From UBA2330 sp049293015 (GTDB lineage: Bacteria > Bacteroidota > Ignavibacteria > Tepidaquicellales > Tepidaquicellaceae): 64,000 nucleotides of DNA. Under the pieces are notes generated by a model, which was given only the letters and a program-made list of their open reading frames with translations, had not been told where the DNA came from and searched no databases. Positions 33,901 to 43,043 of this stretch are shown piece by piece. Location: the NCBI GenBank assembly GCA_049293015.1, contig JBATSB010000129.1, forward strand, positions 13,131 to 77,130, written 5' to 3'. Every line of letters starts with the position of its first letter. Position 1 is the stretch's first letter. The translations under genes and the position numbers were made by a program.

Positions 33901-36054
33901 TTAATCTGCCTTAAGCTTAGCTAGCATGTCCTTAGCTCTTTTGTCATCCGGATCTTTCTCAAGTATTTTCATTAGCATCTTCACAGCTTCATTCTTATTC
34001 CCGTTGTCTTCATAAATGACTGCAAGATTTCCAAGTGCCTGTGCGTTATTTTCATCAAGCTTTATTACTCTTTTAAAAAATATTTCCGCTTCCGCTTTAT
34101 TTCCTGTCAGCATATAGACATTGCCGAGATTGTTCAGAGTTTCTTTTTTGTCAGGGTCATACTCGAGTGCCTTGTTTAAATAATTCAATGCGGCATCAGG
34201 ATCTTTCAGCTTATATAAACTTATGTCACCAAGATTTGTAAGAATGTTCGGATTATCCTTAATTATTTTTATACCTCTTTTATAAGTCTCCACAGCTTCG
34301 TTTATTTTACCTTCTGAATAATAAAGATTACCAAGACTGTTTAGTACTTTTACATTTTCAGGGAAAATATTTAATGCTTTTTCATAAGACTCAATTGCCT
34401 TTTGAGAATTGCCCGATTTTTCATAAGCTGCTCCAAGTCTTATAAAAGCATCTGCATTTCCTGTGTCTATTCCTGTTTCTTTGGATATAAGTTTTTCCAG
34501 TATCTTTATAGCTTCTGGAAAATTATTATCAAGATAATATGCCGAACCAAGATAATACTGCGCCGACTTGTTATCCGGATTTGTCTTTACTCCCGCCTCT
34601 AACAAAGGCATAGCCCGCTTCAGATATTCCTGATGCGGATGTTTCGTTTCATAATAAATTACATAAGCTATCCCGAGATCCAGACCTGATTTTTTATTTT
34701 TGTTATTAGCTGTAAATTCAAAATTTTTCAGTGTTATCGGAATGATGTTTTTGTCTTCGGATAAAATTTCATCTCCTTTAATTTTATCTGTTTCCATACC
34801 TGTCTTCTTTCTTATCCAATGGTCAGTAAAGTTCACATGTTGTATGTCGGAAGTATTTCCCTGTTTCATATGACAACTGATACAGTTACTACCTGATGCA
34901 TGTTCTACGTTTGTCTTTGAAGGAGAAAGAGAATTCTGCTGATGACAACCGAGACATTTATCATTAAAAAAATCTTTGGAAGAATTTCCGACAGTCACAT
35001 GCGGGTCGTGACATGTCAGACATGTCATTCCTCCATCTGAATTTTGAAAACAGCTGCTTAGAAACATCCGCGCTGCATGCGATGCAATCTTAAAATCTCC
35101 CTCGGAAACATCATCCTGAATAAACACTGTCTTCACTTCCGAAAGCTTCATACCCGGTCTGAAATCAGACTGCTTTTTTCCATCAGTAAATACTCTTACA
35201 TCTCCCTGAAGATGACATTGAAAACACACAGAAAGTTTTTCCTCAAGAGGAAGATCGGCAGGATTTACAATCGTCCTGTCAGTCGTATCACTTTCAATGG
35301 CTTCAAAAAAATTATCTTTATCAGTAAATCTTCTGACATGAAGTTCCCCGGGTCCATGACATCTTTCACAACCAATACCTTCGGTGATCGGCATTGTAAA
35401 TTTATTTTCTGAAAATTCGGTATAGCCCGAATAGGAGTTATGGCAGTTCATACACTCTTGATTGATCTCTCTTCTGAATCTCAGATTAAGTCTCTGATAG
35501 CCAGGACTCAAATCCCATTTTGCTTTCTCCGTAAACCATGACATCGGCATCTCATAAAAAAATCCGTTATCCTGATACAAATAGCTGCGTGTATTAAATC
35601 CCGAACCTATTATATAATCTACTTTCTTTTCAAGAGAATGTATAACATTTCCATCCTCATCTTTTCTGAATTCTCTCTGAAAATAATTTCCATCCTTTCT
35701 ATAAGTTTCATAATACAGATCATTTTTTTCGTCATATATAATATTATCTTTATCATAAGTCTCTATCTCATTTCCTGATTCAGGTTTATAAAGCGAACTG
35801 CCCATTCCGGTGTGATGATAAGATTCATTAATGTCATTATGACATGAGATACATTTTTCAGTACCTGTGTATTTTACATCTTCATAAAGATTCAGATAAT
35901 AATATTTCTCATGAATTTTTGATAAAATCTTTTCCCTCTCATCACCTTCTTCGCCACACTTCACAAAGATAATGCTGCACAGCACTGTAATTAATACTGT
36001 TGAAAAAATTACGTAACCGTATTTTAGTTTATTTATCAAAATTAACTTGTACAT
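33901..36054 (-). CDS. Seven-heme c-type cytochrome fused to TPR repeats
   Basis: The 717-residue protein has an N-terminal membrane segment (about 12-32) ending IIFVKCG, which may be a signal anchor or an imperfect lipobox (Cys33). Seven CxxCH heme sites follow: 68-72, 201-205, 229-233, 277-281, 345-349, 367-371 and 391-395. From about residue 445 to the end there are tetratricopeptide repeats with patterns such as ALNIFPENVKVLNSLGNLYYSEG and ALEYDPDKKETLNNLGNVYM, about seven in all. The layout fits periplasmic cytochrome c554-like electron carriers with a protein-docking tail. No cytochrome c maturation genes are in the window. Confidence 0.88.
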   Translation of the reverse strand: MYKLILINKLKYGYVIFSTVLITVLCSIIFVKCGEEGDEREKILSKIHEKYYYLNLYEDVKYTGTEKCISCHNDINESYHHTGMGSSLYKPESGNEIETYDKDNIIYDEKNDLYYETYRKDGNYFQREFRKDEDGNVIHSLEKKVDYIIGSGFNTRSYLYQDNGFFYEMPMSWFTEKAKWDLSPGYQRLNLRFRREINQECMNCHNSYSGYTEFSENKFTMPITEGIGCERCHGPGELHVRRFTDKDNFFEAIESDTTDRTIVNPADLPLEEKLSVCFQCHLQGDVRVFTDGKKQSDFRPGMKLSEVKTVFIQDDVSEGDFKIASHAARMFLSSCFQNSDGGMTCLTCHDPHVTVGNSSKDFFNDKCLGCHQQNSLSPSKTNVEHASGSNCISCHMKQGNTSDIQHVNFTDHWIRKKTGMETDKIKGDEILSEDKNIIPITLKNFEFTANNKNKKSGLDLGIAYVIYYETKHPHQEYLKRAMPLLEAGVKTNPDNKSAQYYLGSAYYLDNNFPEAIKILEKLISKETGIDTGNADAFIRLGAAYEKSGNSQKAIESYEKALNIFPENVKVLNSLGNLYYSEGKINEAVETYKRGIKIIKDNPNILTNLGDISLYKLKDPDAALNYLNKALEYDPDKKETLNNLGNVYMLTGNKAEAEIFFKRVIKLDENNAQALGNLAVIYEDNGNKNEAVKMLMKILEKDPDDKRAKDMLAKLKAD

Positions 36055-36192
36055 ATATTCAAAATTTCAGAACACCAATATCTTTATTTTAAAACCGAGT
36101 TACAAATTAAAAATTTTTTAATTGAGATGATTCTTTTTTTTGAAACACTGAATTTGTAAATTTACAAAACCTAATATGCTAAACAAACAAAT

Positions 36193-37542
36193 ATGGAATC
36201 AACAGGAAATCTCGTTTTTATAATCATCGCACTTATTGCAGGTTTTATAATTGCCTGGGTTTTATTTAAACTCACTTCAGGAAAGGACAAAGGAATTTCG
36301 TTTAAAGAGATCGAATCAAATTACGTTACAAAAGATCTTTATGAAAATGAAAAAAAAAATTTATCTGTAAAAGAATCTGAAATTTTAGAATTAAACAGAT
36401 CTCTTGCCCGCACAGAAGAGCAGTCAAAAAATTTAACAGAAAAACTTGAAGTTCAGAAATCAGAAATGGAAGATCTGCATAACATTTTTAAAACAGAATT
36501 TAAAAATCTGTCCAATGAACTTCTTGAAGAAAAAGGAAAAAAATTCACTGAGCTGAATGAAAAGAATATCGGCGATATTCTAAAACCATTAAAAGAAAAG
36601 ATAACTGATTTTGAAAAAAAGGTTGATGATACATTTAAAGAAGAGACACGTGAAAGAATTTCCCTCAAAAAAGAACTCGAGCAGATTGTAAAACTCAACC
36701 AACAGGTTAGTGAAGACGCAAACCGTCTGACAGGTGCTCTTAAAGGTGATAAGAAACTTCAGGGAAACTGGGGTGAGCTGCAACTCGAAATTATTCTTGA
36801 AAAAGCCGGACTCGAGAAAGATATACATTATAGAAAACAAGTAACTCTTCATGATGCGGGAGGAAATATTTTCAGACCCGATTATATTATCAATTTACCT
36901 GAAGACAGAAATCTGATCATAGATTCTAAAGTCTCGCTTGTCGCTTATGAAAATTATTTTAATACAGAAGATGAAAATGAAAGAGCTGCATTTCTTAAAG
37001 AGCATATAAAAAATATTATGAATCATATTTCCGATCTTAGCTCAAAGAATTATCCGAAGCTTTACGGAATTAATCCACCTGAATATGTTCTCATGTTTGT
37101 ACCTATAGAGCCGGCTCTGCATTCCGTCCTTAAAGAGAATACAGAAATGATAGAAAGAGCTCTTGAAAAAAATGTACTTCCTGTTTCAACATCGACATTA
37201 CTTGCTACAATGAAAACCATTTCTTTTATCTGGAAACAGGAAAGGCAGAGAAAAAATGTAATTGAGATTGCAAATGAGAGCGGAGCTTTGTATGAAAAGT
37301 TTAATGGTTTTATAAATGACCTGGTAACGCTTGGAAATAAAATTGACGATGCAAAAGAAAATTATACTGGTGCGATGAATAAATTGTTTGAATCAAAAAA
37401 GAAGGGTGATACAATAATCGGAAGGATCGAGAGAATTAAAAAACTCGGGGCAGAAACCAATAAGTCCCTGCCCGAAAATATTTTACAGCGTCTTGAAGAA
37501 ATGGAAGATCCTGATTCAGATAATATCACTCCACAGGATTAA
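36193..37542 (+). CDS. rmuC: DNA recombination protein RmuC
   Basis: The 449-residue protein has an N-terminal membrane helix (about 6-27), a coiled-coil region (about 50-170) and the RmuC nuclease-like domain. Landmarks are LQGNWGELQLEIILEKAGLE, FRPDYIINLPEDRNLIIDSKVSL, EYVLMFVPIEPALH and VLPVSTSTLLATMKTISFIW, in order. RmuC limits inversions and is thought to act on DNA at recombination intermediates. Its 3' end overlaps the convergent gene at 37526 by 17 bases. Confidence 0.93.
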   Translation: MESTGNLVFIIIALIAGFIIAWVLFKLTSGKDKGISFKEIESNYVTKDLYENEKKNLSVKESEILELNRSLARTEEQSKNLTEKLEVQKSEMEDLHNIFKTEFKNLSNELLEEKGKKFTELNEKNIGDILKPLKEKITDFEKKVDDTFKEETRERISLKKELEQIVKLNQQVSEDANRLTGALKGDKKLQGNWGELQLEIILEKAGLEKDIHYRKQVTLHDAGGNIFRPDYIINLPEDRNLIIDSKVSLVAYENYFNTEDENERAAFLKEHIKNIMNHISDLSSKNYPKLYGINPPEYVLMFVPIEPALHSVLKENTEMIERALEKNVLPVSTSTLLATMKTISFIWKQERQRKNVIEIANESGALYEKFNGFINDLVTLGNKIDDAKENYTGAMNKLFESKKKGDTIIGRIERIKKLGAETNKSLPENILQRLEEMEDPDSDNITPQD

Positions 37543-37987
37543 TAATATCCAGGTCAAGATATTTTTGTTCTTCAGCGCTAATTGAACCATATCCCCAGAC
37601 ACCGCCTGTTGCTTTTGCAATCTGCCTGGAAAGACTTTTCATATCGCTGTAAAATTGCTTTGCAAAATCTTTATCAACCTTTGGAAGTATATTGTTTACT
37701 TTTACAAGTTCTTTGTTTATTAATTCACCCCTTTCTTCTATATCATTTGGAAAAGTATTTATAAACTGTGCAAGTGTATCGTTAAAAGATTTTTCTACTT
37801 CTATATAATAACTTTGCATTATTGAATCTTCATCTTTGGCTCTGAAATGAGTGATCTTTGATCCCCAGTCTACCTGCTTTTGTTCAATGTTACCGTCAGC
37901 CCCTGCTATGAGCAATGTTACTAAGGCAGGTGCATCAAGCATTAATTCTGTTTCTTTCTGATCGAGATTTTTAAATTGTGGTATCAT
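37526..37987 (-). CDS. Hypothetical helical protein, possibly TerB-like
   Basis: With ATG 37987 the protein is 153 residues (an in-frame start at 38014 would add nine). It is rich in helices: ETELMLDAPALVTLLIAGADGNIEQKQV resembles the acidic first helices of TerB-like tellurite-resistance proteins, a tentative similarity. A DGNIE acid cluster could bind a metal. The C-terminal part (KSLSRQIAKATGGVWGYGSISAEEQKYL) includes a conserved-looking GGVWGYGSIS turn. Function unknown. Confidence 0.5.
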   Translation of the reverse strand: MIPQFKNLDQKETELMLDAPALVTLLIAGADGNIEQKQVDWGSKITHFRAKDEDSIMQSYYIEVEKSFNDTLAQFINTFPNDIEERGELINKELVKVNNILPKVDKDFAKQFYSDMKSLSRQIAKATGGVWGYGSISAEEQKYLDLDIINPVE

Positions 37988-38147
37988 TAATTTTTTGATT
38001 TTTACAAATAACAAAAATTCAACTAAACTAAAAAGGGATAATTTAAAACATTGTGATTTTTTGTAAAATGATTTTTAATAAGAAGTATTAGATTCTGTAT
38101 TTAAAAATCATAACATTATTGTAATATTTGAAAAAAATAAATATAAA

Positions 38148-38534
38148 TTGAATAAATCTATCAATACAAAAGTTTCTAAAGATTCACCAAAAAAGGAAAG
38201 ACTCTGGCTCTTTCTTATTGCAGGTATTTTAGCAGCTGGTATTATTTATATCTATATGGATAGTCAGAATCATGAAGATCCGAATTTTCACGAATGGTCT
38301 GCAGAAATGGATTCTGTCTTTGTAAAAAATTGTTACGATAAATATAAACCACAGGTCAAAGATGATATGGGGAAACAGGAAAATATGAAAGCCTTCTGTA
38401 AATGTATGCTCGAAAAAATTAAAACCAAATATAGTGAAGATGAAATGAATAAAGTTACCGGTGTAGATATTAAAGAATGGGATGAACAATGCAGATCACA
38501 ACTTCTTACTCCTTCTATTCCCGAAACTAAATAA
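38148..38534 (+). CDS. Membrane-anchored small protein with a CxC pair
   Basis: A 128-residue frame starts at a TTG (38148); no ATG fits better before the membrane segment. One helix (about 19-36, LWLFLIAGILAAGIIYIY) is followed by a soluble part with NCYDKYKPQV, KAFCKCMLEKIKTKYSEDE and DEQCRSQLL. The four cysteines could form disulfides in the periplasm. No family is recognised. It lies 6 bases before lplA, so co-transcription is likely. Confidence 0.55.
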   Translation: MNKSINTKVSKDSPKKERLWLFLIAGILAAGIIYIYMDSQNHEDPNFHEWSAEMDSVFVKNCYDKYKPQVKDDMGKQENMKAFCKCMLEKIKTKYSEDEMNKVTGVDIKEWDEQCRSQLLTPSIPETK

Positions 38535-38540
38535 AAATTA

Positions 38541-39536
38541 ATGCTTTTAATAAATAACAAAAACATTACAGATCCGACTTTTAATCTGGCTCTTGAAGAA
38601 TATTGTGTTCGTAATCTGAATATGAAAAATGATTATCTTTTATTTTATATAAATAACCCTTCGGTCATTATTGGTAAACATCAGAATACTATAGAGGAAA
38701 TTAATTCTGAATATGTAAAGAAAAATAATGTTCACGTAGTGAGAAGAATTTCCGGCGGAGGAGCTGTTTATCATGATGAGGGTAATCTAAATTTCAGCTT
38801 TATGACAAAACATTCCCATCAAAGTATTCATAATTTTAAATTATTTACTGAACCGGTTATTAAAGTATTACAGGAAATTGGAATAAATGCTGAACTCAAC
38901 GGAAGAAATGACATTACAGTCAGCGAAAGAAAAATTTCGGGGAATGCACAGTTTACCGATACTAAATCAATGTTCAGCCATGGAACACTTTTGTTTGATT
39001 CAAATCTCGGCAATGTAGTAAAAGCTCTGAACGTTCAAACAGATAAAATAGAGAGTAAAGGAATTAAATCTGTCAGAAGCCGTGTAGCTAATATAAAGGA
39101 ATTTATAAACAGCGAAATGAACGTTTATGAGTTTAAAAATATCATCACTGAATCTATTTTCGGAGGTAAAGAAAATATAAAATTATATGAACTTTCTGAT
39201 GATGAACTTGATAGCGTAAAAAAACTTTCCAAATCAAAATATAGATCATGGGACTGGAATTATGGCAGATCACCTGAATACAACATACAGAAAAAGAAGA
39301 GATTTGATTTCGGACAGATAGATGCGAGAATACATGTAAAGGATGGAATTATAAATAAATTCAAAATATTCGGTGATTTTCTTGGTCACGGGGAATTGAG
39401 TGAAGTTGAAAATAAGATGACAGGTTTAAAATATGAAAGCAATTCAATAAAGGAAGGACTCTCTGAGGTGGATATTAAGAATTATATTGGGAATATATCT
39501 TCACAGGAATTCGCTGAATTTCTTACTGAAAATTAA
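38541..39536 (+). CDS. lplA: Lipoate-protein ligase A
   Basis: LplA activates lipoate with ATP and attaches it to E2 or GcvH lysines. The 331-residue length includes the C-terminal accessory domain. Motifs are RRISGGGAVYHD (68-79), GRNDI (121-125) and RKISGNAQF with the catalytic Lys131. The C-terminal small domain (about 230-331) carries SPEYNIQKKKRFDFGQID. A strong terminator follows at 39655. Confidence 0.93.
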   Translation: MLLINNKNITDPTFNLALEEYCVRNLNMKNDYLLFYINNPSVIIGKHQNTIEEINSEYVKKNNVHVVRRISGGGAVYHDEGNLNFSFMTKHSHQSIHNFKLFTEPVIKVLQEIGINAELNGRNDITVSERKISGNAQFTDTKSMFSHGTLLFDSNLGNVVKALNVQTDKIESKGIKSVRSRVANIKEFINSEMNVYEFKNIITESIFGGKENIKLYELSDDELDSVKKLSKSKYRSWDWNYGRSPEYNIQKKKRFDFGQIDARIHVKDGIINKFKIFGDFLGHGELSEVENKMTGLKYESNSIKEGLSEVDIKNYIGNISSQEFAEFLTEN

Positions 39537-39604
39537 AAAATATTATTGAGAAAAATATTTTAATCTGCTGAAACTTTTTTAATCCTATAATGTTATACGA
39601 TATT

Positions 39605-39620
39605 GCTTGCGCCAGCAAGC
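39605..39620. repeat. Hairpin GCTTGC-GCCA-GCAAGC
   Basis: A perfect 6-bp stem with a GCCA loop lies between lplA and its terminator. It is of the short palindrome type seen at several other places here. Confidence 0.5.
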
Positions 39621-39654
39621 TACGTTCTTTCATATTTGTTCTTCCTTTAATTGA

Positions 39655-39690
39655 CCTTCACATAATAAATTTTATGTGGAGGTTTTTTAT
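39655..39690 (+). terminator. Rho-independent terminator after lplA
   Basis: CCTTCACATAA (39655-39665) pairs with TTATGTGGAGG (39672-39682) with one G-T pair, followed by TTTTTTATTTT. The orientation suits lplA. Confidence 0.85.
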
Positions 39691-41399
39691 TTTCCGGAAA
39701 TAAGTTCTTTAGCGCTATTTATGGTAGATTCAGTGATCTTTTCACCGCTGAGTAGTTTTGCGACTTCATTGATCTTTTCATTTTCATCAAGAATATTAAT
39801 AAAAGCCTTTGTTTCATTATTTTCATCACTTTTACTAACATTAAAATGTCTGTCGCTGTTTGCGGCTATCTGAGGGAGGTGTGTGATGCAGATGATCTGA
39901 TGTGATGCTGCGAGTTTTTTAAGAGTATTTCCGACTTTCTGAGCTATCCTGCCGCTGATGCCTGCATCGATTTCATCAAAGACAAGTATTCCGATATTGT
40001 CATTTTCCGAAAGCACGGTTTTGATAGCAAGCATTATCCGTGATATTTCACCGCCGGATGCAGATTTTCTGAGCGGAGAAAGCTCCATTCCTTTATTGGT
40101 CCTTATTAAAAATTCTATTTTATTAATTCCATTTTGAGATAGTTCGATATTTTCCTTTCCCTTTTTTACAGTAAATTCATTTTCTGAATCTGAAATGTTG
40201 TTTTTAATATCAACTTTAAATTCAGCGGATTCCAACCCTACTTCCTTTAACAATTTATTTATATTCTTCTCAAGATCTTTTGCTCTTTTAATTCTTTTAT
40301 CTGAAATTTTTTCAGAAAGTGAAAACAGGTCAGATTTCATTGCTGAAATTTGTTTATCAAGTTTATCAATTTCATGATCAAAATTCTCCGCAAAGGTCAG
40401 ATCTTTTTGAATATTCTCAGCTTTTGCCAACAGTCCGGGAATATCAAGCTCATGTTTCCTTTTTAAACTGTTTATAGCGAGTAACCTGCTTCGCAAATGC
40501 TCTATCCTCACCGGGTCAAAATTCAGATCGTTATTATAATTTACTAAAGATGATGAAGTTTCTTTAACTAGTATATAAGAACTTTCCAGATCTTCTATAA
40601 GCTTTTCAAAATTTTTGTCATAATCAGATATCTTTTTCAATTCCTTTACCGCTGTACTTATTATATTAAGAGCGTTGAATTCACTTTCAGAAAGTCCTTC
40701 GAGTGAAATGCTGAGAGCTGCTGATATTTCCTCTGAATTTTCAAGTCTGTCCAACTCAGATTCTATTTCTTCATCTTCTCCCTGCTGAATATTAACATTA
40801 TTAATTTCCTTCAGATCATGATCAAGAAATTTTTTACGGCTGAGCAGGTCTTCTTTTTTGGAAATAAATTCTTTATAATCTGAAACATTTTTTCTCAGAT
40901 CTAAATAACCTTTTTCATATTCGGAAAAAATATTTTCATCAGATACATAATTATCAAGAATTCCAATATGAGTTTCTTTATTAAGAAGAGACTGATGTTC
41001 ATTCTGTGAGTGAATGTCTATAACGGCATCACCGAATTTCTTCATATCAGAAATATTCACGGGTGTATCATTTATAAAACTTCTGTTAATTCCTTTTGTA
41101 TTTATCTCTCTTCTGAGGATCAGACAGCCGTTAAACTCATCTTCAGGAAACATATCATTATAAAGCTTTTCTACTGTCTTATTATCTGTAAAATTAAACT
41201 GACCTTCCATTATAAGTTTATTATCACCGCTATTTATTTTGGAATGATCAGCTCTTTCACCGAGCAGTAAAGAAAGCGCATCAAGTATTATCGATTTCCC
41301 TGCACCGGTCTCTCCTGTGAGAATATTCAGACCTTCACAAAAATCAATTTCGGCTTCTTTTATTATCAGGTAGTTCTTAATAAATAACTTCTCTATCAT
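39687..41399 (-). CDS. recN: DNA repair protein RecN
   Basis: RecN is an SMC-like ATPase in double-strand break repair. The 570-residue length is typical. Walker A GETGAGKS is at 29-36, the signature SASGGEISRIMLAIK and Walker B ILVFDEIDAGISGRIAQ lie near residues 450-490, and coiled-coil arms fill about 160-370. The stop codon lies at the edge of the lplA terminator. Confidence 0.96.
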   Translation of the reverse strand: MIEKLFIKNYLIIKEAEIDFCEGLNILTGETGAGKSIILDALSLLLGERADHSKINSGDNKLIMEGQFNFTDNKTVEKLYNDMFPEDEFNGCLILRREINTKGINRSFINDTPVNISDMKKFGDAVIDIHSQNEHQSLLNKETHIGILDNYVSDENIFSEYEKGYLDLRKNVSDYKEFISKKEDLLSRKKFLDHDLKEINNVNIQQGEDEEIESELDRLENSEEISAALSISLEGLSESEFNALNIISTAVKELKKISDYDKNFEKLIEDLESSYILVKETSSSLVNYNNDLNFDPVRIEHLRSRLLAINSLKRKHELDIPGLLAKAENIQKDLTFAENFDHEIDKLDKQISAMKSDLFSLSEKISDKRIKRAKDLEKNINKLLKEVGLESAEFKVDIKNNISDSENEFTVKKGKENIELSQNGINKIEFLIRTNKGMELSPLRKSASGGEISRIMLAIKTVLSENDNIGILVFDEIDAGISGRIAQKVGNTLKKLAASHQIICITHLPQIAANSDRHFNVSKSDENNETKAFINILDENEKINEVAKLLSGEKITESTINSAKELISGK

Positions 41400-41679
41400 T
41401 ATTAATTATATATATAAAAGATTAGTAGCAGTAGCAGTGATGTTAATATTGTTAGTAATTAAGTTTTTCAGCACTATCATTAAAATTAGCTCTGATAACT
41501 TGTTAATAAAAATAGCTTAAATAAAAAAAACTAACAATTACAGATATAATAGGTTAAAATTTTATTTAAATTTGTCAGTAGTTACGATTTATTAATAAGA
41601 TATGAATAAGATTTTAACAATGTCCTTTATATTTAATATTTTATATGTTTTTGATGTAATCCGGAGAAAATAAAATAAA
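41400..41679. other. Non-coding gap with a possible 23-codon mini-ORF
   Basis: A 280-base AT-rich gap lies between recN and the RAYT gene. On the plus strand TAAATTTG at 41567-41574 matches the -7 box, and an ATG at 41602 opens 23 codons (MNKILTMSFIFNILYVFDVI and so on, stop at 41671-41673). The hydrophobic start resembles a truncated signal peptide. I cannot decide between a gene remnant and a chance frame. Confidence 0.25.
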
Positions 41680-42222
41680 TTATTTAAATTTGTTTTGTTT
41701 CCAGTTTTTCGGATTATTTATAATATATTGTCTGATATTTTTTAATGATTGTTCGTTTCTGATAATTTTATCATGAAATCTGGGCTGCCATGCAAATTCG
41801 GCGTTGTATTTTCGTATTTCAATTGTACATATTCGTTTAAATTGATTGATTATAATGCCGATTGGATGACGTTTTTTTTCCGCCGTAGAGACGCCCAAAT
41901 TCGATGATTCTTTATAATTCGTCGTCTGAACGCAATTGGGCGTCTCTACGACGTTCGGCGTTAATTCAATAATCCCATGAATATGATCCGGCATTACAAT
42001 ATGTTCATCCAAATTTACATGATTAAAATGGTCGGGTATTTGCAACCAAAAATTGTTTGCAATTTTTCCGGTCTCGTTTAAGATCATTTTACCATTCTCG
42101 ACATGACCAAAAAAACGCGTTCGGAATTTTGTTACAATTGTTATAAAATATTTTCCCGGGCTTGAATAATCATATCCCTTTAACCTGCTTGATTCTATAC
42201 GATATTTATTTTTAAATAACAT
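41680..42222 (-). CDS. REP-associated tyrosine transposase (RAYT, Y1/IS200-like)
   Basis: The 180-residue protein has the HUH motif as H80-I-H82 in VMPDHIHGIIEL and a late helix with the probable catalytic tyrosine in IRQYIINNPKNW (Tyr166). The start MLFKNKYRIESSRLKGYDYS and WQPRFHDKIIRNEQSL are typical for RAYT proteins, single-copy Y1 relatives that act on REP palindromes. Residues about 91-113 are encoded by a REP-like palindrome (41884-41950) and replace the usual short loop between the HUH strand and the next helix. The rest of the frame is intact. No IS200-type left or right ends are recognised. Confidence 0.9.
   Translation of the reverse strand: MLFKNKYRIESSRLKGYDYSSPGKYFITIVTKFRTRFFGHVENGKMILNETGKIANNFWLQIPDHFNHVNLDEHIVMPDHIHGIIELTPNVVETPNCVQTTNYKESSNLGVSTAEKKRHPIGIIINQFKRICTIEIRKYNAEFAWQPRFHDKIIRNEQSLKNIRQYIINNPKNWKQNKFK
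41884..41950. repeat. REP-like palindrome inside the RAYT reading frame
   Basis: CGTAGAGACGCCCAA (41884-41898) is exactly complementary to TTGGGCGTCTCTACG (41936-41950), with a 37-base loop. The whole element is translated in frame. Confidence 0.9.
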
Positions 42223-42410
42223 ATTTGACTTCTCCTTTAAAATTTTTTTAATAGATTTTACAATATCTGAAAATGTAAAAACGCTTTAATTCAGTCTCTA
42301 TCTATATTTAAAAAATTTCATTCAAATATATAATTCAAAAATTAAACTTTTCGGAATCGGTTATTAAATTGAAAAAATATAAATTATATTTCAAAAAAAT
42401 AATTTATGTG

Positions 42411-43043
42411 ATGGGATTTAAGAAAAATGATAAAATTGTTAATAAGTTGGATATAGATAATCTTTTTAAAAAGGATAAAATATTCAGAAAAATTCAGGAT
42501 GCATACGGATCACCTGAGAACGTGATCAGACCGCAGGGATTTATTACATTGTCAAAGATCATTATCGGTCAACAGGTAAGTTTGGAATCTGCAAATTCAC
42601 ATTTTTTAAAGCTGTCAGATTACATTAAGGAATTTACACCGGCTCAGATTATAAGGCTTTCAGATACTGAACTGAGAAATTGCTATATAACCAGACAGAA
42701 ATCAGAATATCTTCGTTCACTTTCAAATGCAATTTTAAATAATGAACTTGATCTGAAAAATTTATCCGGTGAGGATCAAAATAAAGCCAGAGAACTTCTT
42801 AAAAAAATTAAAGGAATCGGTGACTGGACGGCTGATATTTACCTTATGTTTGCCCTTCAGGCAAAAGATATTTTCCCTGCGGGAGATGTAGCTGTTATAA
42901 ATGCTGCGATTGAATCAACGGGCTTTAAAACGAAAAAAAATGTTGTTGAATATTCAGAAAATTGGAAACCCTACAGATCACTTGCAAGCTTTTTTCTGTG
43001 GCATTATTATCTGAAGAAAAGAAATAGAGAACTGGTATTATAG
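42411..43043 (+). CDS. DNA-3-methyladenine glycosylase, AlkA/HhH-GPD type
   Basis: With ATG 42411 the protein is 210 residues. A TTG at 42369 is also in frame but adds 14 Lys/Tyr-rich residues before the conserved region. The helix-hairpin-helix is LKKIKGIGDWTAD (130-142), with the catalytic aspartate in PAGDVAV (Asp159), and IIGQQVS (51-57) near the start. These fit the AlkA branch that excises alkylated bases. The 3' end overlaps the dnaA stop region by 6 bases, the two genes being convergent. Confidence 0.9.
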   Translation: MGFKKNDKIVNKLDIDNLFKKDKIFRKIQDAYGSPENVIRPQGFITLSKIIIGQQVSLESANSHFLKLSDYIKEFTPAQIIRLSDTELRNCYITRQKSEYLRSLSNAILNNELDLKNLSGEDQNKARELLKKIKGIGDWTADIYLMFALQAKDIFPAGDVAVINAAIESTGFKTKKNVVEYSENWKPYRSLASFFLWHYYLKKRNRELVL

